Of a stretch of DNA of 64,000 nucleotides, positions 46,198 to 57,016 are shown piece by piece (positions within the stretch are counted from its first letter, which is position 1; each line of letters opens with the position of its first letter). A program made the position numbers and the translations under genes. Origin of the DNA: Aaosphaeria pasadenensis (lineage: Eukaryota; Ascomycota; Dothideomycetes; Pleosporales); NCBI GenBank assembly GCA_022813625.1, contig JAKLMB010000009.1:620001-684000 (forward strand), written 5' to 3'. A model generated the notes under the pieces. The model saw nothing but the letters and a program-made list of their open reading frames with translations, did not search any database and was not told the DNA's origin.

Positions 46198-46533
46198 TGC
46201 GAAATAACTGTCGAGTTACCGCCGCCGAATGGGTGTTGAATTCGCGATGTGCCCTTGGCGATAACGATGTCGTGGTGTTGAAAGAATTAATTGCTGTACC
46301 CCAGTCGGAAGCTTCTTGGCGCTAGACCGTGCCCGTGGCTAGCGCGATTTCGCTTCGTGGCTGCCCCTTTCCCGCGCCTGCAACACCAGAAGAAAGTCCA
46401 CGACAGCGCCCTGAGTATTTGTATACAATCAACTCACCACGTCCACGTCGCTCCACGCATCTCCACCCTCCATCCAATCTTCGCCGTATCCCACACAGCT
46501 TCAAACACAGCCTTGAGGCACAAATCGCCCGCA
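46198..46533. promoter_or_regulatory. shared divergent promoter of MRPL32 and the septin gene
   Basis: The 336 bases between the two ATGs hold both core promoters. CCACGTC/CCACGC-type elements occur near 46437-46460 in the septin leader. No operator was recognised with confidence. Confidence 0.5.
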
Positions 46534-47725
46534 ATGGCTTCCACATACAACCAGCAGCAGCAGCAGTCGGTGTACCCCAACACCTATGTCGGTTTCGACA
46601 GCATCACTTCGCAGATCGAGAAGAAGCTCGTGAAGCGTGGTTTCCAGTTCAACATCATTTGCGTTGGTGAGCTATTACCCGTCCATCTTGATAAAACAAA
46701 GCTCTTTGCTAACTCATCAATTACTTACAGGCCAGACTGGTCTCGGAAAGTCAACGCTTATCAACACCATCTTTGCCTCGCACCTCATGGACAGCAAGGG
46801 CCGTCTCACCCCTGAGGAGCCCATTCGCAGCACCACCGAAATCCAGGCTGTTTCCCACATCATCGAGGAAAACGGTGTCCGTCTCCGCCTCAACATTGTT
46901 GACACCCCCGGATACGGTGACCTGATCAACAACGAGCGCTGCTGGGACCCAATTGTCAAGTACATCAAGGACCAGCACAGTGCCTACCTCCGCAAGGAGC
47001 TTACCGCGCAGCGAGAGCGATACCTCCAGGATACCCGTATCCACTGCTGCTTGTTTTTCATCCAGCCTTCCGGCCACGCCCTTAAGCCCATCGATATTGT
47101 TGTGCTCAAGAAGTTGAGCGAGTTCGTCAACGTCGTTCCTGTCATCGCCAAGAGTGACAGCTTGACCCTCGAGGAGCGCGCTGCTTTCAAGGAGAGGATA
47201 AGGGAGGAGTTCCAGTTCCACAACCTCAGGATGTACCCATACGACAACGAGGAGCATGACCAGGAGGAGGTTGCTTTGAACACTTCCATCAAGGTAGGCT
47301 TCGATGCATGGACAGAAAGTCAATGGAGCTAATGCAGTACAGGGCATCCTTCCTTTTGCCGTCGTCGGTTCGGAGAAGACCATCGTTGTCAACGGCAAGC
47401 AAGTCCGTGGACGTCAGAACCGTTGGGGAGTTATCAATGGTGAGTACCAACATTTCTTGTTGACAATTTGTCAAGCTAATTGTCCATAGTTGAGGATGAG
47501 AACCACTGCGAATTCGTCTACCTCCGCAACTTCTTGACCCGCACCCATCTCCAAGACCTCATCGAAACCACCTCCCAGATCCACTACGAGTCCTTCCGTG
47601 CCAAGCAGCTCCTTGCTCTCAAGGAGAGCTCTGCCGTTGGTGGTCACAGCTCCAGGCCCATCTCGCCCGCTGCTGAGCGCGAGTTGAGCCGGAACAGCCA
47701 GAGAATGACCATGAACGGCTATTAG
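46534..47725 (+). CDS. aspD: septin, Cdc10/AspD class
   Basis: Four exons: 46534-46666, 46731-47293, 47343-47439 and 47490-47725, giving 342 residues. A short Gln-rich start is followed by NTYVGFDSITSQIEKKLVKR, the polybasic region and YVGFD signature of the Cdc10 class. GTP-binding motifs are G1 GQTGLGKS (45-52), G3 DTPG (102-105) and G4 AKSD (184-187). Intron 1 lies exactly before the P-loop. The septin-unique element follows (RGRQNRWGVINVEDENHC) and the C-terminus is short, without the coiled coil of Cdc3, Cdc11 or Cdc12; this absence supports the Cdc10 assignment. It forms hetero-oligomeric filaments at septa, hyphal tips and branch sites. It shares a promoter region with the mitochondrial ribosomal gene. 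Confidence 0.95.
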
Positions 47726-48440
47726 GTGGCGCCTGTTTCGTGAGCCTACTTTGAGCGTGTAATAAGTACACGTCGATTGAAACGGTTTTCAGGACGCTTA
47801 AAGGGGCTACAGTCGGGGCACAGAATGGGGGAAGAAGAGACCGTTGCCGTATGATACCAGTGCAGCACTTAGGCACGATCGGAGCCGTTGGGAGGAGAGA
47901 CATACATTCTATATTTGAACAGCCTTAGGTTTATTGGATCGATATCGTTTTAGTCCGGATGAAAACTTTCACTTCTCTTTCTTATGTATCAAGCGTGGGG
48001 TTTTGGGGACTGTTACCCAGGCATTACTGGTTATACCTGGGCGTGGGTGTCTGGGGTAGTGACATACAGTAGTGTGGTAATACTCAATTAAAGACCTCCT
48101 AGGCTCTCCATATATTCTAATCAGTCCATCTTGCTTTGCATATGCAACCCCCTTCTCGAAATACCTGTTCCCAATCCAGGCAGATCCCCTTATCAGAACA
48201 GCTTGTTCATATCGAAGCTCTCAGTACACGTCTCAGGTAGCCACACGCGCTGGTGCCAACCTAGCAAAAGTTTTCTCCATGGCTCGGCTCGCGTGGATTT
48301 CATAGCGTTTGAGCCGAGCTAACTGGTGAACGCACTGAGAGCCAGATCTCTCTTTGATGGCCAACATTCGGCCAATCGGCTCGAGGAGGCTCACATCCAG
48401 AGATGCATCATAAGTCAAATCCAATAACCTGTCTGATAGT
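47726..48440. other. convergent intergenic region between septin and LTO1
   Basis: This lies between two 3' ends and is AT-rich around 47930-48130. Minus-strand frames here carry no recognisable protein. No gene is supported. Confidence 0.5.
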
Positions 48441-49124
48441 TCAAGCCAGGAATCTTGAACCAGAGAAATCCTCCATGCTATCGTCCTTCCCCTTCTTGGT
48501 CTCCCCCAGAATCTTCACACTCCTCCCCTTCTTCGGCCCAGCAGTCTTCGCAGAGCTTGGACCCTGCGAACCAGAAATCTGTTGCTGCTGCTGAGCATCC
48601 GACTCAGAGACAGAACGTTCAATAATCTTAGCTTTCGCGCCCGCCCTCTTGAATCGATCATCAAAATCCGCCACCGCATCCTCAGTGTTGAGCGTGGAAA
48701 ATGTCAGAGGATCAGTCAACCCATGTAGCGTCGACACATTCCTCCTCAATCGTTCCGTCTCTTTCAGTTCCGGCAGGCCTTTAGCATCCCCATCACCCCC
48801 TTTCCCTTCCTTCCCCTCCGTCGCCAACTGGCCATCATCAGCATCGTTGGCTTGAGATGCTGTGGTAGTGGGGGTTTTCACAAGCGAAGGAATCCGCGAC
48901 CCCCAGACGCAAGCCCGGCCGTGCAACTCTCCCATGGAGGCGAACTTCTCGAAGCCCTTCTCGAGGCCGAAGATGCGGCCCTCGATGCGGCCCGCGTGTG
49001 CGCCGTCCGAGACGCCGAGGGAGTAGGCGGCTGTGTACAAGTTGTCCTCGAGGGTGAGGAGGCTGTCGAAGGGGTCTTCAGTTGTGGGGTTGTGGTGGGA
49101 TTGGGAGGTTGGGTTGGTAGCCAT
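48441..49124 (-). CDS. LTO1: Lto1-like cytosolic Fe-S target adaptor (Yae1/Lto1 family)
   Basis: A single exon of 227 residues. The N-terminal third contains the deca-GX3 repeat of the Yae1/Lto1 family: GVSDGAHAGRIEGRIFGLEKG, glycines every fourth residue, from about residue 37 to 58. It is preceded by DPFDSLLTLEDNLY, the conserved start. The rest is low-complexity and Ser/Lys-rich (QQQQQISGSQG), longer than yeast Lto1 (161 residues). The C-terminal tail ends in FSGSRFLA rather than a Trp, the residue by which yeast Lto1 contacts the CIA targeting complex. With Yae1 it recruits the CIA machinery to insert the cluster into ABCE1 (Rli1), needed for ribosome recycling. It is divergent from MES1, 741 bases away. 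Confidence 0.88.
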   Translation of the reverse strand: MATNPTSQSHHNPTTEDPFDSLLTLEDNLYTAAYSLGVSDGAHAGRIEGRIFGLEKGFEKFASMGELHGRACVWGSRIPSLVKTPTTTASQANDADDGQLATEGKEGKGGDGDAKGLPELKETERLRRNVSTLHGLTDPLTFSTLNTEDAVADFDDRFKRAGAKAKIIERSVSESDAQQQQQISGSQGPSSAKTAGPKKGRSVKILGETKKGKDDSMEDFSGSRFLA

Positions 49125-49865
49125 TATGTTTTTGTTTTCTTTTTTCTTTTTTCGAGTTGCTTGTCCGTTTGCTTGTTTGATATTTTTTAATCTTTTAGGA
49201 GATTCTTCGTTGAGAGGAGTTTTATGGATATTTTATATGTCGTTTCTTGCGATGGTTTTCGTGTCGGACTTGATCGGGTTCTCAGCGACTTGTAGTAACG
49301 GTCAAAACGAATGACACCCACTACTAAACAGAAGATATTACGACAGGAGAGATGTCAGAGCACACGTAGAAAATGGTCTATGTACGAATAAGCAAGTGAA
49401 TTTCCCCCTCGTACTAGTATACCTACCTAATCATTATCATTATTAATGAATCATTGCAGGGTCCAATTCAGGGTCGCTATGGCGTTGTGGCTAGTGAACA
49501 CCACGTGACCTAGCAAAAATTGTGGCTAAACGGCGGGGTATTGTCGGTCATCGGAGCGGAGGGGCAACACTGACTGGATGGTTTTCTTCCTTTGGCAAAT
49601 AATCTATTGATCCAGCCATCAGGTACGAGGTATTAGGACATAATAAGCTCCGAATGCGATCGACTCATCACTCAACACTCTTTACCTCCACGTTTGACTC
49701 AACGCACCACCACCAATTCACATCATAATTCCTTCCTGTACTTTTCCCCCTCTTCTCTGTTCAGCACAAACCTGTCACTGACTCTTTAACTTAGCTTCCT
49801 TTCAATTTCTTGGACGAATCTAGAACAAACCCCACACATTCCCGCTCCTAGAAAGGGCACACGAT
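49125..49865. promoter_or_regulatory. shared divergent region of LTO1 and MES1
   Basis: This is the 5' region of both translation-related genes. A T-rich tract occurs at 49130-49200 and a pyrimidine-rich leader (CTTTTCCCCCTCTTCTCTG) at about 49741-49760, ahead of the synthetase start. No coding exon was seen. Confidence 0.5.
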
Positions 49866-51806
49866 ATGGCCACCGAGAAGAAGATATTGCCCGTTGAGGG
49901 CGAGAGGAATATCCTCATCACCTCCGCACTTCCCTACGTGAACAACGTACCACATCTTGGAAACATCGTCGGCAGTGTGCTCTCTGCCGATGTGTTTGCC
50001 CGCTACGCTCGCGCTCGAGGCTACAACACCCTCTACGTCTGTGGTACAGACGAGTACGGAACAGCAACTGAGACAAAAGCCATTGAGGAGGGTGTCACCC
50101 CACAACAGCTGTGCGACAAGTACTATGCCCTTCACTCGGAAGTGTACAAGTGGTTCAACATCTCCTTCGACCACTTCGGCCGCACGCCCACAAAACAGCA
50201 AACCGATATCGCGCAAGACATTTTCCTCAAGCTCTACAAGAACGGATTCCTGGAGGAGAGGACCACAACACAGCCATACTGCGAGACTGAGAACCACGGT
50301 TTCCTCGCAGATCGATTCGTCGAGGGCGAGTGCCCACTATGCCACTACGACGATGCTCGAGGAGATCAGTGTGACAAGTGTGGACATCTCCTCGACCCTC
50401 TCGAGTTGATCAAGCCAAGATGCAAGCTGCACAAGGATGCCACGCCAGTGCCCAGGGAAACAAAACACGTCTTCTTGTGCTTGGATAAGCTACAGCCCCA
50501 AGAGGAGGAATGGTTCAAGAAGGCCAGCGCGGAGGGCAAGTGGAGCTCAAACGGAACTCAGATCACCTCCGCGTGGTTGGCAGAGGGTCTGCATGCCCGA
50601 GGAATCACTCGAGATCTCAAGTGGGGAACTGCAGTGCCACTCGACGGCTACGACGACAAGGTCATGTACGTGTGGTTCGACGCCTGCATTGGCTACGTCT
50701 CTATCACCGCAACATATACAGAGGAGTGGGAGAAGTGGTGGCGCAATCCTGAACAGGTCAAGCTGTACCAGTTCATGGGCAAGGATAACGTACCCTTCCA
50801 CACCGTCGTCTTCCCCTCCAGCCAGCTTGGAACCAAGGACAAATGGACCATGTTGAACACCATCTCCACCACCGAATATCTCAACTACGAGAAGGGCAAG
50901 TTCTCCAAATCCCGTGGCATCGGTGTCTTCGGCAACAACGCAAAGGAGACCGGTATCCCCTCGGACGTCTGGCGCTACTACCTCCTTTCTCACCGCCCAG
51001 AGACCAGCGACTCCGAGTTCGAGTGGAAAGAATTCATCGCCGCCAACAACAACGAGCTCCTCAAAAATCTCGGCAACTTCGTCAACCGCGTTGTCAAGTT
51101 CGTGAACTCCAAGATCTACGACTCCGTCGTGCCGGACTACACCAAGTACACCGACCCATACTTCGAGTCGCACAAGCAGAAGGTCAACGACCTGCTAAAG
51201 AAATTCATCGAGGAGTCCGAGGACGTCAAGATCCGCGCTGCCTTATCCACCGCGCTGCACGTCTCCAGCCTGGGCAACCAACTGCTGCAGGACAACAAGA
51301 TCGACAACCGTCTCGCGACCGAGGAGCCGGAGAAGTGCGCCGCTGTCGTCGGAACCGCCCTCTCGCACATCCACCTCCTCGCCTCCCTCATCCAGCCCTA
51401 CATGCCCGACACCACGGCCTCGATCCTCGAGCAGCTCAACGCCGAGTTCCTCATCATCCCTGACACATGGGAGGCCAAGTCGATCCCTGTCGGCCACACC
51501 CTCGGAAAGGCCGCCTACCTCTTCTCGCAGATCAAGCCGGAGCGCGAGCAGGAGTGGCGCGAGCAATTCGGTGGCGCGGAGGCGCGCAAGGCAAAGGAAG
51601 AAAAGGCCGCAAAGGCCGCGGCCAAGAAGGCAGAGCAAGCCCGCAAGAAGGCAGCCCGCGCCGCGAGGAAAGACAAGGAGAATGAGGTGGTCGGCGCCGG
51701 CGTCGAGGCGGCCGAGAAGGGCGGCCAGGGAAGCCAGCCTGCGGCCAAGACGGCAGAGCAGGAGGTCGCCGACGGCGTCAAGCAGGTCTCGCTGCAGTCC
51801 TCGTAG
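49866..51806 (+). CDS. MES1: cytosolic methionyl-tRNA synthetase
   Basis: A single exon of 646 residues. A class I synthetase: the HIGH motif is HLGN (30-33) after ITSALPYVNNVPHLGN, and the KMSKS motif is KFSKS (345-349). The zinc knuckle is C156, C159, C169, C172 (CPLCHYDDARGDQCDKC). The methionine pocket includes WFDACIGYVS. The anticodon-binding helical bundle covers about 400-560. The protein begins directly with the catalytic core, lacking the N-terminal GST-like domain that binds Arc1 in yeast. It ends in a Lys/Ala-rich helix from about 575 (ARKAKEEKAAKAAAKKAEQ), likely a general tRNA-binding arm. It charges initiator and elongator tRNA-Met in the cytosol. No presequence is visible, so the mitochondrial enzyme must be elsewhere. 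Confidence 0.97.
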   Translation: MATEKKILPVEGERNILITSALPYVNNVPHLGNIVGSVLSADVFARYARARGYNTLYVCGTDEYGTATETKAIEEGVTPQQLCDKYYALHSEVYKWFNISFDHFGRTPTKQQTDIAQDIFLKLYKNGFLEERTTTQPYCETENHGFLADRFVEGECPLCHYDDARGDQCDKCGHLLDPLELIKPRCKLHKDATPVPRETKHVFLCLDKLQPQEEEWFKKASAEGKWSSNGTQITSAWLAEGLHARGITRDLKWGTAVPLDGYDDKVMYVWFDACIGYVSITATYTEEWEKWWRNPEQVKLYQFMGKDNVPFHTVVFPSSQLGTKDKWTMLNTISTTEYLNYEKGKFSKSRGIGVFGNNAKETGIPSDVWRYYLLSHRPETSDSEFEWKEFIAANNNELLKNLGNFVNRVVKFVNSKIYDSVVPDYTKYTDPYFESHKQKVNDLLKKFIEESEDVKIRAALSTALHVSSLGNQLLQDNKIDNRLATEEPEKCAAVVGTALSHIHLLASLIQPYMPDTTASILEQLNAEFLIIPDTWEAKSIPVGHTLGKAAYLFSQIKPEREQEWREQFGGAEARKAKEEKAAKAAAKKAEQARKKAARAARKDKENEVVGAGVEAAEKGGQGSQPAAKTAEQEVADGVKQVSLQSS

Positions 51807-52312
51807 AGCTGGGTCTGCGTCTGGAGTGCTTTCCTCCTGCTGGGCTCCGCGATCTTCATTCTTCTTTTCTTCGGTTGGGATTGGGTTAAGGGATAGGCTG
51901 TTGCTCTCATCTCGGGCGTTTTAGATGGCGGTGGGTCAGGCTGGGTGGTCGGGTTGGGTTCGGGGTGTGCGGACACGATTGATTGTAAAGGTGTTGATGA
52001 GTGAAGATCGAATGGGGATTTCATGTCGCTTGTTCCTTTCCTTGGGGTTCGTTCTACGTTCGAAGATGATTAGACCCTAGCGTGAAGATAAGACTATATC
52101 AATGACAACATGTACGCAAAACGGAACACAAAGTCTACAAAAGAGTGGCTCTATTCATGGTATTAGAAGCCTTTCGTCACTTCGAACAAGTCTCTGCTAT
52201 TAGACAACATTGTGTTAATATTAATCACCTGGGGGAGTTGTCCAAGGAATAATCTCGCACTGTCCGAAGGAAGGAACAGGCTTTGGTCATGCTTCACACA
52301 CTATACTCATGT

Positions 52313-52357
<45 letters not shown>

Positions 52358-52587
52358 TCACTCATTTTCTTAATGAGAAATGTCAGCGTTATAGTCTACC
52401 TGTGCTATAACTATTGACAGTATCGGCCGTATCATCTGTAACATAACCTAGCTAATAAGCTGCCTTGCCTGTCCTACTTTCCTTACAATAATAGCTGTAG
52501 AGAAGGGCATACCCAGATATCCAATAACTCCCCCAATTCCGACCTTGAAGGTTCCAAGAACTAATCGGAACAAAAGGGAAAAACGCT
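51807..52587. other. convergent intergenic region with CT microsatellite
   Basis: This lies between the 3' ends of MES1 and the disordered-protein gene. It contains a pure (CT)n tract at 52316-52354 and AT-rich DNA. No gene is supported. Confidence 0.6.
52316..52354. repeat. (CT)n dinucleotide microsatellite
   Basis: About 19 uninterrupted CT units, intergenic. Likely polymorphic in length between strains. Confidence 0.9.
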
Positions 52588-54402
52588 CTAATCAACATAA
52601 TAATCGTCACTACCATCGTCCCAATCGCCGTATCCATCATCGCCGTAGTCATCATTATCATAATCGCCGTGGTCGACGCAGCTTTCGGAATCATTTCCGC
52701 CGTTGTCGTAGAAATCATCTTCTCTGTAATTATCTTGGGGTTCATAATGGTCGTACTCCTGTCGTTGTTCATGCTCTGGTCCGTAAGTGTCGAACCTGTC
52801 GGCGTTGTCGTCAAGATAACATCCTCCTCCGTTTCTATTGCCATATCCACCATCATCATTGATGGATTCGTCGTCGATATAGCGCTCACCACCGTCATCG
52901 CTTCCCTCAATGTAGTCCCCGCAACCGTCCATGCCAACACTGGGGTTAATCATATCGCCCTCCTGATCGAACTCATCATCCTGATCATACGTTTGCTCAT
53001 CACGGCCATAGGTGTGATTATAAGTAGCTGGTCCACCGCCACGCGTCGCCCTACGACCACGAGCCTCCCAGCCAGTGAGCTTCTCTCCCCCATCACCCCC
53101 ACCCCTCATCCTCACACCCTCTGCCTCAAGGTCCCTTCTCCTGTACTCATTCAAAAGCTCCTTCGCCTCGTCAAAGTCTCTAGGCTCGTGCATGCTTAGC
53201 CCGTGACACTGCATGAACTCTTTCTTATTGTCCCATCCCCCCTCCTTGATCATCATGTAATCAGACTTGTCCCACGGCGAGACATACTCCGCACGAGGCG
53301 CCGCCGCAGAAGCAGCGGTAGAACGCCCGGGACCCTTTCTGCTCTCCCACCCCCCTTCATTGGCCGGCATGTAATCCGGGTCGTCCCACGGCGAAACGTA
53401 CTCTGCCCGAGGGGCAGCAGCAACAGTAGAACGACCAGAATGCTTCGTCGGCCTGGGATCCGCGTACCTAGCTGACGGTCCCTGGTACTGCGACCGAGAC
53501 GTCGGTGAAGAGTAGTCTCGGTGGGTATGCTTGGTGGGTGGGGAATACGGCAGGGTTGCTGAACCCTTGTGTGCGTACTTCCGATGGTACTGCTCTATGT
53601 TTTGAGAGTGGACGTTGTCGGCCATGGAGTCTGGGGGCGGACGACGCTGAGGCGTTGACATCACGGTTGCCCTTCGGCGTCTTTGGGGTTGGGGCTCGGG
53701 CTCGGGCTCGAGCGCGTCGTCCGAGAAGCGTATTGATCGAGCAGAGCCACGATTGTTTGTTGGCGTTGTAGACGGTGGTGCTGTCGCGTGACGGCGGAGA
53801 GGAACCTTTCTGAGCGGATGGGCTGGTGAGGAGGAGGATGGCGGTGGGAGGGCTTTCTTTCTGGGATTTGGGCCGTTGGTTCCTGATACGGCCTTCGTCG
53901 CTACTGCGACTGAAGTGGAAGTCACAGGCGTGGAAAAGGAATAGGTAGTGGCATTCGACCTCGGGGCAATGTAATCTAGCTTTAGGTCTGAATGCTCGCT
54001 CCTGGAAAGCGCAGACATGTAATATGTCGAATCCTTGTGGTAGTTAGGCGATTTGTATTTAGTCAATGACCATGAGTCTCCTGGGAGGGGTTTTCCTTGG
54101 GGATTGATATGATCGCCATTGTCGTCATCGTTTTCTTCTTCTTCTGGGTCCTCATAGTCGTTGTCGTTGTAGGTCTGTTTATCACTAATTCGTTTCACGA
54201 TCCGTCGCGGGGGCGTTGTGGGGGGACTTGGGGGCCGGGATCGTGAGGTTGCTGGACGTCCGCGATGTTTGATCGGATTGGGTGGAGACGGGGGAAGGGG
54301 AACACTGGGCGCGGTCTGGGATTTTCGAGGTCGAGAGCGGCGAGTAGGAGACCAATTTGCTTCGTGTGGTAGTGGACGTCTGGATGGGCGGTTGTGAGAC
54401 AT
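52588..54402 (-). CDS. hypothetical disordered protein with Asp/Tyr-rich tail and an internal repeat
   Basis: An intact frame of 604 residues from the first in-frame ATG (54402, MSHNRPSRRPLPHEANW). The first 330 residues are basic, Pro/Ser/Arg-rich and disordered. In the middle a unit of about 35-40 residues occurs twice: APRAEYVSPWDDPDYM then EGGWESRKG, and APRAEYVSPWDKSDYM then EGGWDNKKE. The last 130 residues are very acidic, rich in Asp, Gly, Tyr and Asn, ending DGYGDWDDGSDDYYVD. There is no domain that I recognise, no signal peptide and no membrane helix. The basic front and acidic back could pair within or between molecules, as in phase-separating or scaffold proteins, but this is speculative. 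The long intact frame supports a real gene. Confidence 0.7.
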   Translation of the reverse strand: MSHNRPSRRPLPHEANWSPTRRSRPRKSQTAPSVPLPPSPPNPIKHRGRPATSRSRPPSPPTTPPRRIVKRISDKQTYNDNDYEDPEEEENDDDNGDHINPQGKPLPGDSWSLTKYKSPNYHKDSTYYMSALSRSEHSDLKLDYIAPRSNATTYSFSTPVTSTSVAVATKAVSGTNGPNPRKKALPPPSSSSPAHPLRKVPLRRHATAPPSTTPTNNRGSARSIRFSDDALEPEPEPQPQRRRRATVMSTPQRRPPPDSMADNVHSQNIEQYHRKYAHKGSATLPYSPPTKHTHRDYSSPTSRSQYQGPSARYADPRPTKHSGRSTVAAAPRAEYVSPWDDPDYMPANEGGWESRKGPGRSTAASAAAPRAEYVSPWDKSDYMMIKEGGWDNKKEFMQCHGLSMHEPRDFDEAKELLNEYRRRDLEAEGVRMRGGGDGGEKLTGWEARGRRATRGGGPATYNHTYGRDEQTYDQDDEFDQEGDMINPSVGMDGCGDYIEGSDDGGERYIDDESINDDGGYGNRNGGGCYLDDNADRFDTYGPEHEQRQEYDHYEPQDNYREDDFYDNGGNDSESCVDHGDYDNDDYGDDGYGDWDDGSDDYYVD

Positions 54403-56939
54403 TGTTCCCCTCTTTTCCCCTGGAGTTGGTATATCCCGAGATGAGCGATGTCGATTGCTTTGGAGTTGGGCACACTGGGTGGAAATTGGCAATTGGTCGG
54501 GGTAATTGTACACAGCTCTTCCAATGTGTTCCCTACTTCCCAATTCCTGACAATCCCAATGTCAAGTTTTCCAATACCTCTGCTAAGTCAAGAGGTGTAG
54601 ATATAGAGAGAACGTTGGTAGTGATAAACACGTCGGATGTACATGTACTCGATATCCCACCATGCGACACTATACCGAATCGAGCACTCGGATGCATGGC
54701 GACGTGGCGTACTCTTTCTCCTCTCGCCTCATTTTGATAGACATTATCCGGTTCTTCGAACTTGACTACAGAATTTCATCATCTGTTTAGATAAATGCAT
54801 CAATAATCCGGTTGGTACGCTTCGGCAAGCTACTGCATCAGTTTGTGTCACCTACTCACTGCACGCACGTCTTGCGGCTTTGGCCCAATCATTTAGACAG
54901 ATACATGCTTCCAATCACGTTGTATTTTTGTTAGGAACACACAAGAAGTCATCTTCTCGACTTAAATTGTTGTACTAAATCTGTCGGAGGTCAGCATCAA
55001 CACATGAGATACCCGTAATAAAACCAGCCAGCACTCTCGTTTCTGAACATTAGAACCACACCCGCCAACTATCGATACCTGATTCATTGTATCGTCGACA
55101 CACTTCGCGAACACCGTTCATCCCGAGAGTCAAGTCCATATATTCTTTCACGCATCCGAACTAACTCAATGCAACTTCCATCAATGCCCTGACATATAAT
55201 TCCAAACACCAAGGTCACTCCCCGCATCTCTTTAATAGATAGATATATTCTTCCTTCAACATTTACATCAACCGGTCATAAAAGAAGCATGCCCTTCGCC
55301 ATCATCGAACTCTTCCTGAATCCATTTCCCGTCTGTTCGTACGAATGTTCTTTCGACTCCACTGTTCCATTCCCACAATCTGACCTGATATCGTCAGTAT
55401 GGAGTTCATTTTGACATGCAATGATCTCAAATGCCGCGCACAACTTCACGACCGCGCGGTGGTCACCACCTGCTAGTAGGTCTCTATTTTGGGGTGGAAC
55501 TACCTGATAGCACTGCAGACTAATCAATATGTCATGTCACAAGTATATTCCCTTGTTGTACTTCAGTGACCTACCTAGTGGTGGGGGAGCGAGAGATGAC
55601 AGAAGTCAAGTTAATATAACCACACCAATGGGTATCTCATCTTCTGGTTTCCCACCCATATCATACTGTTCTAGTTTACCTCTTATCAGTCCATGTATTG
55701 GTCTCGATGATTAAAATCATTCAACTTCGAATGGTCCTAGATATAAGAAAAAGGATTCCAGGATGTTAATCCTATTAGACTAAAAAAAAATCATCGAAAA
55801 GATAGAAACCTCGCCCACGTCTTCTTGATTGAGTGAAAAGCTTGGTATGTATATTCATAATAGACGAGACTCTCTCTCATTCCCCCTAAGGCATGACACC
55901 CTTTGCCTGTTTTCGACACAGATGTATCATCTCAGTAACTTACCTCCGGCCAAACCAGATCGCTCACAAACCCATCCAAATATTTACGACCATCAATGAG
56001 ATCAAACCAAACAAAGAACAAAAGGAAAATCTAAACGATGACAGTACCTGGATGCAGAAGCGTCCAGCTTTACACGGGGTATATGTAACAAACACTACTT
56101 GTTTCCAAAGCAAACATGAACCTTGATATACGTAAACCTGACAAACCGAGCCAAACAACACAAATGACATCCTGTCCCGTCCTTCATAACCTCGAATTAA
56201 GAAGGTAGCAAGCAAGCACGCTCTTCCGATCCAGATGATCTTTCCACTGAAACACACAAACCCGAGAACGATAAAGGGATAAATCTTGGTAGGTCCTCCA
56301 GATAAATCTATATACGACTCCTAGCTCTCTTCATAAACCTCCATTAGAGTGGGGAAGGATAGCACAAGATCATCGTGAACACCAAAGCAAACAACGAATA
56401 GCCACTATATCTTCAAAGATAGCGACGCTCCTGCCGAATAGCGAAGAGACATAACACCCTACCCACACTGACACTCGAACAGATAACAGCGACGTTACCA
56501 TCCACAACCAGAGCAGAAAACCACCGTCGAAGAAAAGTATCTTCAACGTACTGTACACCGTTTTTACTTCCAGAAACGTTCGAGCCTTGGGTATACATAC
56601 ACGTATCTCCCCATCTTAACTATCGTCTTGGTTCATCATTACCTCTATCTTGATTTAGTTTTTCGGTACATGTTCCTTTCCTGTATTTTCTTTCTCTCGT
56701 ACGCTGTACTCTATATGACATCCATGTTCTCATTACACTAGATCTATTCCGGGCCTTGGGATATCGTTTGCGTTCTACTATACGCACTGTACATACAATA
56801 TGGTATTCAACTGCACAAAAAAGAAACAAAACAAATTCCCAAAAACATAAGAAGAAACCCAGACAGACACTTATTTGATACTGACAATAGCACTGGTTCT
56901 AACCTATAAATTCTTTATTTTCCCCACTACTTCCATATT

Positions 56940-57016
56940 CAAAGCAAACGGAAAACATTCAAAGCAAACGGAAAACATTCAAAGCAAACGGAAAACATTC
57001 AAAGCAAACGGAAAAC
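56940..57016. repeat. 20-base minisatellite, four copies
   Basis: The unit CAAAGCAAACGGAAAACATT is repeated three times exactly, with a fourth copy diverging in its last bases (AACAAACAC). Further AAACAAACAAA low-complexity sequence follows to about 57080. Confidence 0.92.

Noticed and set aside
46751..47398. 215-codon minus-strand frame
   Set aside because: Antisense to septin exons and spans a septin intron; no domain.
50547..51173. 208-codon minus-strand frame
   Set aside because: Antisense shadow of the methionyl-tRNA synthetase gene, produced by high GC content at third positions.
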